Shown here: one piece after another, positions 53,372-62,900 of the stretch | How positions within the stretch are numbered: position 1 is the first letter of the stretch | Layout: every line of letters begins with the position of its first letter | Assembly: GCA_040414495.1 (NCBI GenBank) | Contig: JBEDUI010000206.1 | Span: 1 to 63,848 of the forward strand | Source: DATAVB01 sp040414495 | GTDB lineage: Bacteria; Actinomycetota; Actinomycetes; Mycobacteriales; QHCD01 | Reading direction: 5' to 3' | DNA length: 63,848 bases | The notes under the pieces: generated by a model | What the model was told of the DNA's origin: nothing | The model's input: the letters and a program-made list of their open reading frames with translations, nothing else | Databases searched by the model: none | Position numbers and translations under genes: made by a program

Positions 53372-55129
53372 GTGGCGGTCGACGAAGCGGCTGCAGGGGT
53401 GGGAAACGATCACCCCGACAGCCGCTACAAATGGGTGGCACTGACCAACACGACAGCCGGCGTACTGCTGGCGACGATCGACTCGTCGATCATGTTGATC
53501 GCGATGCCGGACATATTCCGTGGGATTCATCTCGATCCGCTGGTCCCGTCGAACAGCTTCTATCTCTTGTGGATGATCCTCGGCTACCTCGTCACCAGCA
53601 GCGTTCTCGTAGTTAGCGTGGGCCGGCTGGGCGACCTGTTCGGCCGGGTGAAGATGTACAACCTTGGTTTCGTCATCTACACCGGCGCTTCGTTCTTTCT
53701 CACGATCGATTGGATGACCGGCCAGTCAGGAGCACTGTGGCTCCTGATCTGGCGGATCGTGCAGGGTGTAGGCGGCGCGTTTCTCATCGGTAACTCCGGC
53801 GCCATCCTCACCGACGCATTTCCCTCGCACCAGCGCGGTCTGGCGCTGGGAATCAACAATGTCACCGGCATCAGTGGCACGTTTATCGGCCTGATTCTCG
53901 GTGGCGTGTTGGCGCCGGTGAATTGGCGGCTGGTATTCCTGATTTCGGTGCCGTGCGGCATCTTCGGGACGGTCTGGGCGTATCGGAAGCTGCGTGATAT
54001 CGGTGTACGTACGCCCGCGCCGATCGACTGGTTGGGCAACGTCACCTTTGCCGCCGGCATGATCCTGGTGATGATCGGCCTCACACATGGCATCCAGCCC
54101 TACGGCAATCACACGATGGGCTGGACCGGCCCGGTGGTCATCGGCTCACTGGCGAGCGGTGTGGCCCTGTTGGTGGCGTTCTGCATCATCGAGACCCGGG
54201 TCGCGCACCCGATGTTCCGGCTGCATTTATTCAAAATCCGTGCCTTTACCTTCGGCACCTTGTCAACGTTTCTGTCCGCACTCGGCCGCGGCGGCCTGAT
54301 GTTCATGCTGATTATCTGGCTGCAGGGCATTTGGCTTCCTCTACATGGGTACAGCTTCGAATCAACGCCGCTGTGGGCCGGTATCTACATGTTGCCGCTC
54401 AGTATCGGCGTGCTTTCGGCCGGTCCGGTGTCGGGTTTCCTCTCCGACCGGTTCGGTCCGCGGCTGTTCGCCTCCGGTGGCATGGTGATGGCCGCGCTGA
54501 GCCTGTTCCTGCTGGAAATGCTGCCGATCGACTTTCCGTATCCACTGTTCGCGATCATCGAATTGCTGGACGGGCTGGCGATGGGCTGTTTTGCCTCGCC
54601 GAACCGGGCCGCGGTGATGAACAGCCTGCCGGCGGCCGACCGCGGCGCTGGTGGCGGCATGAATTCCACATTCCAGAATTCGGCCCAGGTCTTCTCGGTC
54701 GGCATCTTCTTCAGCCTCATGATCGCCGGGCTCTCGTCCGTACTCCCGCACACCATGGCTTCAGGTCTGCAGGCGCACGGGGTGTCGTCCGGGGTTGCGC
54801 ATCAGGTTGCGAATTTGCCGCCGGTGTCGATCCTGTTCGCCGCATTCCTCGGTTACAACCCGATCCAGCATCTGCTCGGAACCAAGGTGTTGGCCGGGCT
54901 CTCGCCGGCCAATGCGCATACCTTGGTTGGCCGGGAATTCTTCCCGCACCTGATATCCGGGCCGTTCCAGTCCGGCTTGCACGTGGCCTTTGGTTTCGCG
55001 ATCGGCGCCTGTCTGATCGCCGCCATCGCCTCGTGGTCCCGGGGTGAGCGGTATATCGACGCCGGCCCGGTGGCCGCGCCGATCGCACCGGTCGACCGAG
55101 CCGGCGTCATTCACCGCCCACCCGCGTAG
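53372..55129 (+). CDS. MFS transporter, DHA2-like with 14 membrane segments
   Basis: The 585-aa permease has the DHA2 features TIDSSIMLIAMPDI in helix 1, GRLGDLFGRVKMY as motif A, RIVQGVGGAFLIGNSGAILTDAFP in consecutive motifs, and about 14 hydrophobic segments. Such proteins usually export drugs or metabolites by proton antiport. The GTG start has AAAAAGGAGAGG upstream. It ends the island and may export a product or a toxic analogue. Its stop lies 9 bp from the convergent chorismate mutase. Confidence 0.88.
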   Translation: MAVDEAAAGVGNDHPDSRYKWVALTNTTAGVLLATIDSSIMLIAMPDIFRGIHLDPLVPSNSFYLLWMILGYLVTSSVLVVSVGRLGDLFGRVKMYNLGFVIYTGASFFLTIDWMTGQSGALWLLIWRIVQGVGGAFLIGNSGAILTDAFPSHQRGLALGINNVTGISGTFIGLILGGVLAPVNWRLVFLISVPCGIFGTVWAYRKLRDIGVRTPAPIDWLGNVTFAAGMILVMIGLTHGIQPYGNHTMGWTGPVVIGSLASGVALLVAFCIIETRVAHPMFRLHLFKIRAFTFGTLSTFLSALGRGGLMFMLIIWLQGIWLPLHGYSFESTPLWAGIYMLPLSIGVLSAGPVSGFLSDRFGPRLFASGGMVMAALSLFLLEMLPIDFPYPLFAIIELLDGLAMGCFASPNRAAVMNSLPAADRGAGGGMNSTFQNSAQVFSVGIFFSLMIAGLSSVLPHTMASGLQAHGVSSGVAHQVANLPPVSILFAAFLGYNPIQHLLGTKVLAGLSPANAHTLVGREFFPHLISGPFQSGLHVAFGFAIGACLIAAIASWSRGERYIDAGPVAAPIAPVDRAGVIHRPPA

Positions 55130-55138
55130 ACCGCTGAT

Positions 55139-55759
55139 TCAGCTACACACCGACGGAAGCGCGACCCGCAATGCCTGCCTGTGCAAGTGGTCCAGTGGCT
55201 GGGTCACCTCGACGTAGACCCGGGAGAGCAGCAGATCGACCCGGCAGGACGGAGTCGGTCGGCGCGCCGACTGGGTTGCCTGCAGTTGCTGCAGGATTTC
55301 GGTGGTGAGCGCGTCGAGTTTCGGCCGCACCTCGGTGACCAGGTCCGGTCGGTGCGTCGGACGCAGCTCCGGATGCTTGGTCCAGCGGGCGTAAAGGCCG
55401 CGCTGTACGACCTTGCTGGCGGCAATCTGGTCCTGGAAGAACGCCACCGCCGAGTCGGGATCGATGCCCAATTCGGCCGACCGGGTACGTACCTCGGCCA
55501 ATTCCTGCTGCTCCCGTACCGGGTCGTCGATCGGCTTGTCGGTTCCGAATTTCGCGGCCGCAACCTCGTCGGAGACCAGCAGGCGTTGTGCCGCCAGATC
55601 GGTGAGCGGTTCCAGCGGTGCTGGCGTTACGGCGGCGTGTTGTGGTGTGGGGGCGGCGCCGGCAATTCCGGTGGGGCCCAATACACACGCGGTGGCGAGC
55701 CCGGTCACGGCCGCCACGCGGGGCAACACGGCACGGCGTGATCGTGGGGTGGTGCGCAT
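55139..55759 (-). CDS. Secreted chorismate mutase (AroQ gamma type)
   Basis: The 206-aa protein has an N-terminal signal peptide (RRAVLPRV, a hydrophobic core, and cleavage near AGA-AP at about residue 36). An all-alpha chorismate mutase like Mycobacterium Rv1885c follows: LAAQRLLVSDEVAAAKFGTDKPI in consecutive motifs, DPVREQQELAEV, FFQDQIAASKVVQRGLY. Two cysteines (SCRVDL and PSVCS) match the disulfide of that enzyme. Exported mutases convert chorismate to prephenate outside the cell; their role is unclear. Confidence 0.88.
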   Translation of the reverse strand: MRTTPRSRRAVLPRVAAVTGLATACVLGPTGIAGAAPTPQHAAVTPAPLEPLTDLAAQRLLVSDEVAAAKFGTDKPIDDPVREQQELAEVRTRSAELGIDPDSAVAFFQDQIAASKVVQRGLYARWTKHPELRPTHRPDLVTEVRPKLDALTTEILQQLQATQSARRPTPSCRVDLLLSRVYVEVTQPLDHLHRQALRVALPSVCS

Positions 55760-55915
55760 TCAATCTCCTTCGACAGTGACGGAATGCAGTTGAGACTATT
55801 GGATTGCCCCTGTTGTCGGGATTGCGTGCTTCCTCATTGTTCGCGGTGGTGCGAAACTGGACGCGGTTGGTTCCGTTGCGAGAAAATCAAGTTCCATCAA
55901 CTGAACGGAGACACG

Positions 55916-56896
55916 ATGTCGGCATCGCAACGGAAGCTCGGCCGCAGCGGCACCATCGTCAGCCCGATCGGGTTCGGCGCGTGGGCGATCGGCGGGCCGG
56001 CCTACCGGGACGGTACCCCGATCGGATGGGGTGAGGTAAATGACGACGAGTCGGTCGCCGCGATCCATGCAGCCCTGGAAGCCGGGATCACGTTCATCGA
56101 CACGGCCAATATTTACGGCGCCGGGCACAGCGAGCGGGTCGTCGGACGGGCCATTGCCGGGCGGCGCGATGAGGTCGTCATCGCGACCAAGTTCGGCAAC
56201 CTGTTCGACGAGGCGACCAAGCAGGCGACCGGGCGCAGCGCCGAGCCGGATTCGATCCGCGAGCAGTGCGACGCGAGTTTGAATCGGCTGGGTATTGACA
56301 CCATTGACCTGTACCAATTTCACATTGGTGACTACGACCCGGTACGGGCCGAAGAGGTCGTGGCGACTTTGGAGGGATTGGTCGACGCGGGAAAGATCCG
56401 TTCGTTCGGCTGGAGCACCGACGACCCGGAGCGGGTCAAGGTGTTCGCCCGCAGCCCGCACTGCGCCGCCGCCCAGGTGCACTACAACGTGATCGACGAC
56501 AACCCGGCCATGGTCGCGGTGTTGGAGGCTGAGGGTCTGGCCGGCATCAACCGCGGGCCGCTGGCGATGGGCACGCTGACCGGCAAGTTCAACCGCTCGA
56601 CCACATTCGGGGCCGATGACGTTCGGCGGCGGTTCGACTTCCGGAACGGCAAGGAGGGCAAGACCCTCGACGCGCTGGACCGGATCCGCGACATCCTCAC
56701 CTCGGGCGGCCGGACACTGGCCCAGGGTGCGTTGGGCTGGCTGCTGGCCCGCAGCGAGGCGTTCGTTCCGATTCCCGGTATCCGTACGGTGGCGCAGGCG
56801 CAGGACAACGCGGGCGTGATCGCGCACGGACCGCTGGACGCGAGTCAGATGGCCGAGATCGAGTCGGCCCTGGGGCAGCTCGACCTGCGTTCCTAA
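55916..56896 (+). CDS. Aldo/keto reductase
   Basis: The 326-aa TIM-barrel NADPH oxidoreductase has the catalytic tetrad D62, Y67, K92 and H136, seen in FIDTANIYGAGHSE, VIATKFGN and YQFHIGDY. The C-terminal FVPIPGIRTVAQAQDNAG is the NADP-binding region. ATG 55916 follows an ACGGAG; the frame extends further upstream but without a ribosome site or family similarity. Confidence 0.9.
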   Translation: MSASQRKLGRSGTIVSPIGFGAWAIGGPAYRDGTPIGWGEVNDDESVAAIHAALEAGITFIDTANIYGAGHSERVVGRAIAGRRDEVVIATKFGNLFDEATKQATGRSAEPDSIREQCDASLNRLGIDTIDLYQFHIGDYDPVRAEEVVATLEGLVDAGKIRSFGWSTDDPERVKVFARSPHCAAAQVHYNVIDDNPAMVAVLEAEGLAGINRGPLAMGTLTGKFNRSTTFGADDVRRRFDFRNGKEGKTLDALDRIRDILTSGGRTLAQGALGWLLARSEAFVPIPGIRTVAQAQDNAGVIAHGPLDASQMAEIESALGQLDLRS

Positions 56897-56911
56897 ACCG
56901 CTCAGTCCTCG

Positions 56912-56971
56912 GTGATCATGCGGAAATGGCGGGCCCGTACGGCGTGTCGCGGACCATGTCCGCATGATCAC
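56912..56971. repeat. Intergenic palindromic element E
   Basis: The arms GTGATCATGCGGA (56912-56924) and TCCGCATGATCAC (56959-56971) are perfect 13-bp reverse complements. The centre contains GGCGTGTCGCGG, matching the GGCGTGTCGCG of element D. It lies between the aldo/keto reductase and the Wadjet operon. Confidence 0.85.
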
Positions 56972-57026
56972 GGGGGAACTGCGGCTTGTGCGGCGGGGCG
57001 ACGCCGCCCGACCCGGCGCTGGGGCC

Positions 57027-57032
57027 TAGGCT
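57027..57032 (+). promoter_or_regulatory. Leaderless-type -10 box of jetA
   Basis: TAGGCT ends 7 nt before the GTG at 57040 and there is no ribosome site, as at cobK and cobL. Confidence 0.45.
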
Positions 57033-57039
57033 GCCCTGC

Positions 57040-58734
57040 GTGAAAAGCGCCGACGAGGAGCAGCAGCCGCTCACGCCGGAGCCCACCGATGGTGTTCAGG
57101 CCGGCTCATTCGACCCACCGGGCCCGGCCTATCAACCCGGGCCCACCGAACAGACCGGCCCCACCGATCAGACCGGCCCTGCCGATCAACCTGGTCTCGC
57201 CGATCAGGCCGATCGCGCCGATCAACCGGCGCGGCCGGACCGGCTCAGCTTGTACCGATACCTGGCCGCACCGGACCGCCGCGCGTACCTGCCGATCATG
57301 CGGCTATTCGCCTCGACCCTGCTGGCTGACCTGTCGGCCAGCGAGGTGGTGAGCGCGCTGGCAGCCGAGGAAGCGGCCGGGCGCATCGACCCGGGCCAGG
57401 CCACCCTCGCCGTTGTCGTACCCCGGCTGACCCAGCTGGTGCGCTGGGGCAACCTCGTGGCCGGGCGACGGGAAACCGTGGCGGCGAGCATCGCCGAATT
57501 CCAACACGGCGGCGTGCGCTACCAGATCAGCAAACTGGGCCTGCGCGTACAACGCGATGCCGACGAACTCATCGAGGTACCCGAGGGCGCCCGCGAGGTC
57601 TCGCGCGAACTGCTGCCAGCCATCGAACGCGGGCTCACCACGCTCGGCGCGGCACTCTCGAATGCCCTCGCGGCCGAACGGCGCGACCCGACGTCGCCCG
57701 CCGCGAAAGCCGCGCGCGACGCGGTGGCCGAGGGCGTAGTCACGTTATTTCTGCAGCACGCTGAATTAGCCACGACCGTGCGCGATTTCTACGCCTACCT
57801 GGGCCAGGTGCTGACCCGGTTCGACTTGGCCGCCGAGGAAATCACCGGTTTTCGCGACCTGCTGGTGGATTACATCCAACTCGTCGTTGACGACGTATTG
57901 CGTTATACGCCGGCCATTGGTGCGCTGCTGCTGGAATTGGTGCCGGTACGGCCGGAATTGCTACGGCTGCTGCAATCCGAGCTGCGCTCCGGCGCGGTGG
58001 AGCGATCCCGCGGCCGGGGCGAGGCCGAATGGGAGCAGCTGACCGGGTGGTTCGTGGACCGGCCCGGTCGACCCAGCCAGGTCAGTGCGTTGCGTCAGGC
58101 AACTGGCAAAGCGGTCGGCGGGCTGTTGGCGGCGGTGAAACGGGCTACCGCCGGCGCCGCGCCCCGGCCCGAGCGGCGCGCGGCGTTGCTGCGGCTGGCC
58201 GGTTGGTTCGACGCAGCCGAGCCGGCGCAGGCGCATGCGCTCTACGCCTCGACGTTCGGGCTGTATTCCTCCCGCCATCTGGGCCCAGCCCCGGAATTCG
58301 ACCACGACAACGACCACACCCGCTGGCAGGACGGCCCGTTGGTCGACGTCGCGGTCAGTGTGCGCAGCCGCGGCGAGCGGGCCGCGGCCGGTCGAGGTTC
58401 GCGAATTCAGTCCGATCCGCTGGGCGATGAGCTGTTGCGCATGCGGACCAGGGAACGGGCGCAGCGGCGGGCCGACGCGGTCGCCGAATTGGCCAGTGCC
58501 GCCGCCGATCTGGAGCGAGCCCGGCTGTCCCAGCCCGCGTTGGACGTGTTGTGTGAGTTGCTCGGTTCGGCGATGGCGACGCGGGACAACGTCACCGAGA
58601 TCGGCGTCGGCACCGACCCGGTGCACCACCTGAAGTTGACGATCGCGCCCGGCGACGGGCCGGCCCGGGTGGGTTCGGTCGCCGGCACGCTGACCCTGGC
58701 CAATTCCCGGCTGGTTATCGAGGCCGATCGGTGA
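57040..58734 (+). CDS. Wadjet JetA (DUF2397/TIGR02677 family)
   Basis: The 564-aa protein matches the TIGR02677 family, the kleisin-like JetA of an SMC-related Wadjet system that cleaves closed-circular plasmids. Family-like segments begin at RLSLYRYLAAPDRRAYLPIMRLF (split over 68-90) and include SEVVSALAAEE and FRDLLVDYIQLVVDD. The first about 65 residues are a disordered, Pro/Gln/Asp-rich extension that contains a 6-residue repeat. The GTG start at 57040 appears leaderless. It overlaps jetB by 4 bp (GTGA). Confidence 0.85.
   Translation: MKSADEEQQPLTPEPTDGVQAGSFDPPGPAYQPGPTEQTGPTDQTGPADQPGLADQADRADQPARPDRLSLYRYLAAPDRRAYLPIMRLFASTLLADLSASEVVSALAAEEAAGRIDPGQATLAVVVPRLTQLVRWGNLVAGRRETVAASIAEFQHGGVRYQISKLGLRVQRDADELIEVPEGAREVSRELLPAIERGLTTLGAALSNALAAERRDPTSPAAKAARDAVAEGVVTLFLQHAELATTVRDFYAYLGQVLTRFDLAAEEITGFRDLLVDYIQLVVDDVLRYTPAIGALLLELVPVRPELLRLLQSELRSGAVERSRGRGEAEWEQLTGWFVDRPGRPSQVSALRQATGKAVGGLLAAVKRATAGAAPRPERRAALLRLAGWFDAAEPAQAHALYASTFGLYSSRHLGPAPEFDHDNDHTRWQDGPLVDVAVSVRSRGERAAAGRGSRIQSDPLGDELLRMRTRERAQRRADAVAELASAAADLERARLSQPALDVLCELLGSAMATRDNVTEIGVGTDPVHHLKLTIAPGDGPARVGSVAGTLTLANSRLVIEADR
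57142..57231 (+). repeat. 18-bp coding repeat in jetA
   Basis: Five in-frame 18-bp units (57142, 57160, 57178, 57196, 57214) encode PTEQTG, PTDQTG, PADQPG, LADQAD and RADQPA. The core CCGATCAR is constant from unit 2 on. The copy number may vary between strains. Confidence 0.85.
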
Positions 58735-59972
58735 GCCGGGTGGTGCGACGCCCGGCCGACGTGCTGGCCGGGCTGTCGGATATCGACGCTGCGCAGGTGG
58801 TTCGGTGCGCCCGAACGCTGCTGCGGCATCCGTGGCTGCGCGAATCGTCGCCGGATGGTGCGCTGCTGCCGTTGATCTATCGGCATCGCGTGGTCCTGGG
58901 TGAGTTGTTCGGCACGCTGCTGGGATATCGGCTCGTGGTACGACGTGGTTGGGCTCGGCTGCACAAGGCCGGTCGCGGTGGTGACGGAAGTCGCGGCGAG
59001 GCTGGGTTTTCACCGCGCGCGTACGCCTTTGTGGTGTTGACGATCGCGGTGCTGGAGGGCGGCGCGCGGCAGACGCTGCTGTCCCGTCTGGTCGCCGACG
59101 TGCACGCGGCCGCGGTCGAGGCCGGGGTGCCGATCGCCGACGATGCCGCCGACCGGTCGGCGTTGGCGACCGCGTTACGGCTGCTGGTACGGCTCGGCGT
59201 GATCACGGAGACCGAAGGCAGTGTGGGATCTGTCCTGGGCGAGCACGGCTCCGAGGCGTTGATTACGGTCGACCGCGATTTACTGGCCGAATTGGTCAGC
59301 GGCCCGATTCTCGATGCAACCGCTCCGGCCGAGGTGATCGAGGCGGCCGCTGATCCAGGAATGGCCGGCGCTGAACGGGTCGTGCGCCGCGACCTGGTGG
59401 AAAATCCGGCGGTGTTCTTTGCCGATCTTCCCGAGGATCGGGCCGAGTGGCTGCGGGCGCACCGGCGGGCCGAATCCCGGTTGCTGGAGGACGTTTTCGG
59501 TCTGGTTACCGAGAGTCGGTTGGAGGGAATTGTCGCGACCGACCCGCAGGACCGCCTGAGCGATCTTGCCTTTCCGGGGCAGAGCACGCTCGCGCGGGTG
59601 GCACTGTTGGCTCTGCCCGTGCTGCTGGAGGACCTGCCCGAGGACGAGGAAGAGGACGACGGTCACGATGACGGGGAATCCGACGGTCGGGTCCCGATAA
59701 CCGCGCAGCGGTTGGGCGAAGTCTGCGCCGAATTGGTCACCGATTATCCGGGGACCTGGTCGGTGCAGGAGAGCGCTGACAGCGACCGGCTGGCCGCGCA
59801 TGTGCTGGATCTGCTGCTGGCTATGGGAATTGCCGGCCGGGATGAGAACGCGCTATGGCTGAATCCGGTGGCGCACCGGTTCGCGGTCACTGCCGAAGGT
59901 GCCGGCCCGCCGGCAGCCGAGGCGCCGCCGCCGGAACGGACCAGCAGTTTGTTCGCGAACGGAGAGGAATGA
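58731..59972 (+). CDS. Wadjet JetB (DUF2398/TIGR02678 family)
   Basis: The 413-aa protein corresponds to TIGR02678, the winged-helix KITE-like JetB. Recognisable parts are ALLPLIYRHRVVLGELFGTLLGYRLVVRRGWARL (across 45-78), YAFVVLTIAVLEGG, and RRDLVENPAVFFADLPEDRAEWLRAHR over two motifs. A strongly acidic stretch (about 305-325) lies in a loop. GTG overlaps the jetA stop and its stop overlaps jetC (ATGA), so the three subunits are co-translated. Confidence 0.85.
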   Translation: MSRVVRRPADVLAGLSDIDAAQVVRCARTLLRHPWLRESSPDGALLPLIYRHRVVLGELFGTLLGYRLVVRRGWARLHKAGRGGDGSRGEAGFSPRAYAFVVLTIAVLEGGARQTLLSRLVADVHAAAVEAGVPIADDAADRSALATALRLLVRLGVITETEGSVGSVLGEHGSEALITVDRDLLAELVSGPILDATAPAEVIEAAADPGMAGAERVVRRDLVENPAVFFADLPEDRAEWLRAHRRAESRLLEDVFGLVTESRLEGIVATDPQDRLSDLAFPGQSTLARVALLALPVLLEDLPEDEEEDDGHDDGESDGRVPITAQRLGEVCAELVTDYPGTWSVQESADSDRLAAHVLDLLLAMGIAGRDENALWLNPVAHRFAVTAEGAGPPAAEAPPPERTSSLFANGEE

Positions 59973-62900
59973 CAGTGAGCCAGACAGGTCGGCGGTGGCA
60001 CCTCTCCCGGGGCGGCGTGATCAATATCTGGGAGTACGGGCGCGAGACGTTCGATTTCTCCGGTGGTCGGGTCATTTTCCAGGGCACCAACGGATCCGGT
60101 AAATCGCGGACGCTGGAATTGTTGGCGCCGCTGTGCCTGGACGGTGACCTGCGCCAGATGGGGTCCAAGGGCTACGACACAGTGAGCATGCGCCGGTTGA
60201 TGCTCGATGACTATTCCGGCGAGTCGACCCGGATCGGTTACGCCTGGCTGGAATTGGCCCGTCCCGACCAATCCGGCGGTACCGAATACCTGACTTGCGG
60301 AATTGGCGTGAAGGCCTCCCGTACCTCCGGCCAGATCACCGACTCCTGGCGATTTCTCACCCCGCGCCGGATCGAACACAACGTCGACCTAGCGCCCGAG
60401 GACATGCCGCTCGGACCGGCCGGGCTGCGCGACGCACTCGGTGCCGATGCCGTACTCGACGACGAGGAATTCCGGGCCAAGGTGGCCGAGGCGGTCTACG
60501 TGATTCCGGCCGCCCGCTATGGCGATCTGCTGCATTTGCAGCGTACGTTGCGTAATCCGGATATCGGGGTCAAGGTATTCGACGGGCACCTGGAGAACAT
60601 TCTCTCCGACGCGCTGCCGCCGCTGGATCCGTCCATTGTGGATCAGCTTGCGACCTCGTTCGAGGACCTGCATTCCATTCAGGACAACCTGCGCCAACTG
60701 CAGGCGGCCGACGATGCCTTGCGCGGATTTCTCGGTGCGTACGCCTCCTACGCGGCAGCGGCACTCCAGGAGATCGGGCAACGCTGGTCGCGTGCGGCCG
60801 GGTCGCACACCCGCAGCCGCCGCGAGGAGGAAAACCTCTCGGCCCGGATCGAGGAATTGGCCGCGGCCGAGGAAGCGGCCACCGAGCGGGTCACCGTGGC
60901 CGAGGCGCGGATCGACGAACTGGACCAGCTTATTTCCGATCTGAAAGGGTTGCCGGAATTCGCCGGACTGAACGATCTGGCGCACCAACACACGCTGGTG
61001 GATTCGGCCGCGGCCGGTGCCCGCGCCGCGCTGACCGACAGTGCCCGGGCCCGCGCGGCCCAACAACGGACGGCCGACTCGGTGCGGCGGGCGCTGCAGC
61101 GGATCGCGGAGGATCTGTCCGGCGCGGCCGGGCGGGCCGAGCAGGTGCAGGCCGCGTTCGAACGCATCGGGCTGGATTCGGCGTTGCTGCCTGACATCCC
61201 GACCGCGCCGGACCCGAAGCTGTCTACTGTGGACGTTGATGTGCGGCTCGACCTGGAGGCCGAGCTGGAACGGGTCAGCGTCCAGGTTCCGCCGACGATT
61301 GATTTCGACGGGCTGGCCGAACAGATCACCGCGGCTGCGGGTGCGATCGAGGCGGCCAGCGGCACCGTGCGTCAGCAGGCCGCGCTGGCCGGCACGCTGC
61401 ATGATCGCGCGGCCGAGACGGACCGTGCCGCCGCTGCACTCAAAGCGCTCCAGGATTCCGCCGCGGCGGCCGACGCGGATGCGGCCGAGTCGGTCCGGGC
61501 GGCCGAGCGGGCCGGCGAGGAGCTGCAGACGGCGGCCGAACGCTGGCATGAGGCCGCGCGCGGGTGGTCCGGCGACGACGACGTACCGGAATTGCCCGAC
61601 CCGGCCGCCGTAGTGGCCGATGCCGACGCCCCGCGCCGGGCCCGGTCCGAAGTGGACGCCTGGGCGGCGACCGTACGGCAGCGGCTGCATGCCCAGTTGC
61701 ATGCCGCAACCGAGAGGGTAAAAGCCCTCGAAGCGGAACTGTCCACAGTGGCGGGCGAGCTGGCCGGCCTGCGCTCCGGCGTTGAACCCGAGCCGGATGC
61801 ACCGACAACGGAACGGGATGAGTCAACCGGTGCCGCGTTCTATCGGCTGGTCGATTTTGCCGCCGATATCGACGACGCCGCGGCGGCCGGCCTGGAGGCG
61901 GCGTTATCGGCCAGTGGTCTGCTCACCGCCTGGATCACCGCCGACGGCACGCTGAGCGATCCCGATCTGGCCGACGTCATCGCGCTCGCCGGCGACGCGG
62001 CCGAGGCCACACAGCCGAGCCTGGCCGCCGTACTGGTACCAGCTCGCGAGCCGGACTGCCCGGTCTCCGAATCCGTGATCGCGCGGCTGCTGGCCCGCAT
62101 TGGCCTGGACAGCTTGGAAAAGGACGCCGGCGATTCGGGCCTGGTCGTGTCGACGTCGGGGCGTTGGCAGGCTGGCGCGCTGCGCGGTACCCAGCGCAAG
62201 GAGACGGCCGAGTTCATCGGCGCCGGCGCCCGGAGCGCTGCGCGGACGCGCCGCATCGCCGAATACGACGAGCGCGCAAGCGAGTTGCGTGACGCGATCG
62301 AGTCGGCCGGTGCCGAACGTACGCAGGCAGCGGAAAATGTGGCCAAGTGGGAACAGCGGCTGGCCGAATTCCCCGACCACACGCCGTTGGTCGCGGCGCA
62401 TACCCGGTCGGTCGACGCGGCGCAGCGGGTCGAGCAGTTGGCCGAACGGGCCGGCCGGCTGAGCGATGACCACCAGGCCGGCGCCGACCGGCTGTCCGCG
62501 CTGCGGTCGGCGTTGGCGCGTGATGCCGCCGAGGCCGGGCTGCCGGCCGATTCGGCCGCGCTGGCCAGCGCCCGGGATGCGGCCGGGTCCGCGGCGCGGG
62601 AAGCGACCGAATTGCGCAGCACGTTGCAGCGAGCGTGCCTGGCCGCCGTAGCCGACCTGCGGGCCCGCTGCGCCGACCACGCCGCCGCCGACCGGGACCG
62701 TGAGGCCGCCGAGGCCGAGGCGCAGCGGCGGTACGCCGAGCATCTCGTCGCCCAGGCCGCATTGGCCGAACTGACCGAGGCGGTGGGCGAAGGAGCGGCC
62801 GAACTCGGCACCCGGTTGCAGGCATTGGAAGGCGAGCAGCGCCGGCTGCGCCGCTCGTTGCCCGAGTTGCGGCAGGGTGCCGGCGGCGCGACCCGGGAAC

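Noticed and set aside
55143..55763. 206-aa minus-strand frame overlapping the chorismate mutase
   Set aside because: Same length but shifted frame; it lacks a signal peptide and the enzyme's conserved residues.
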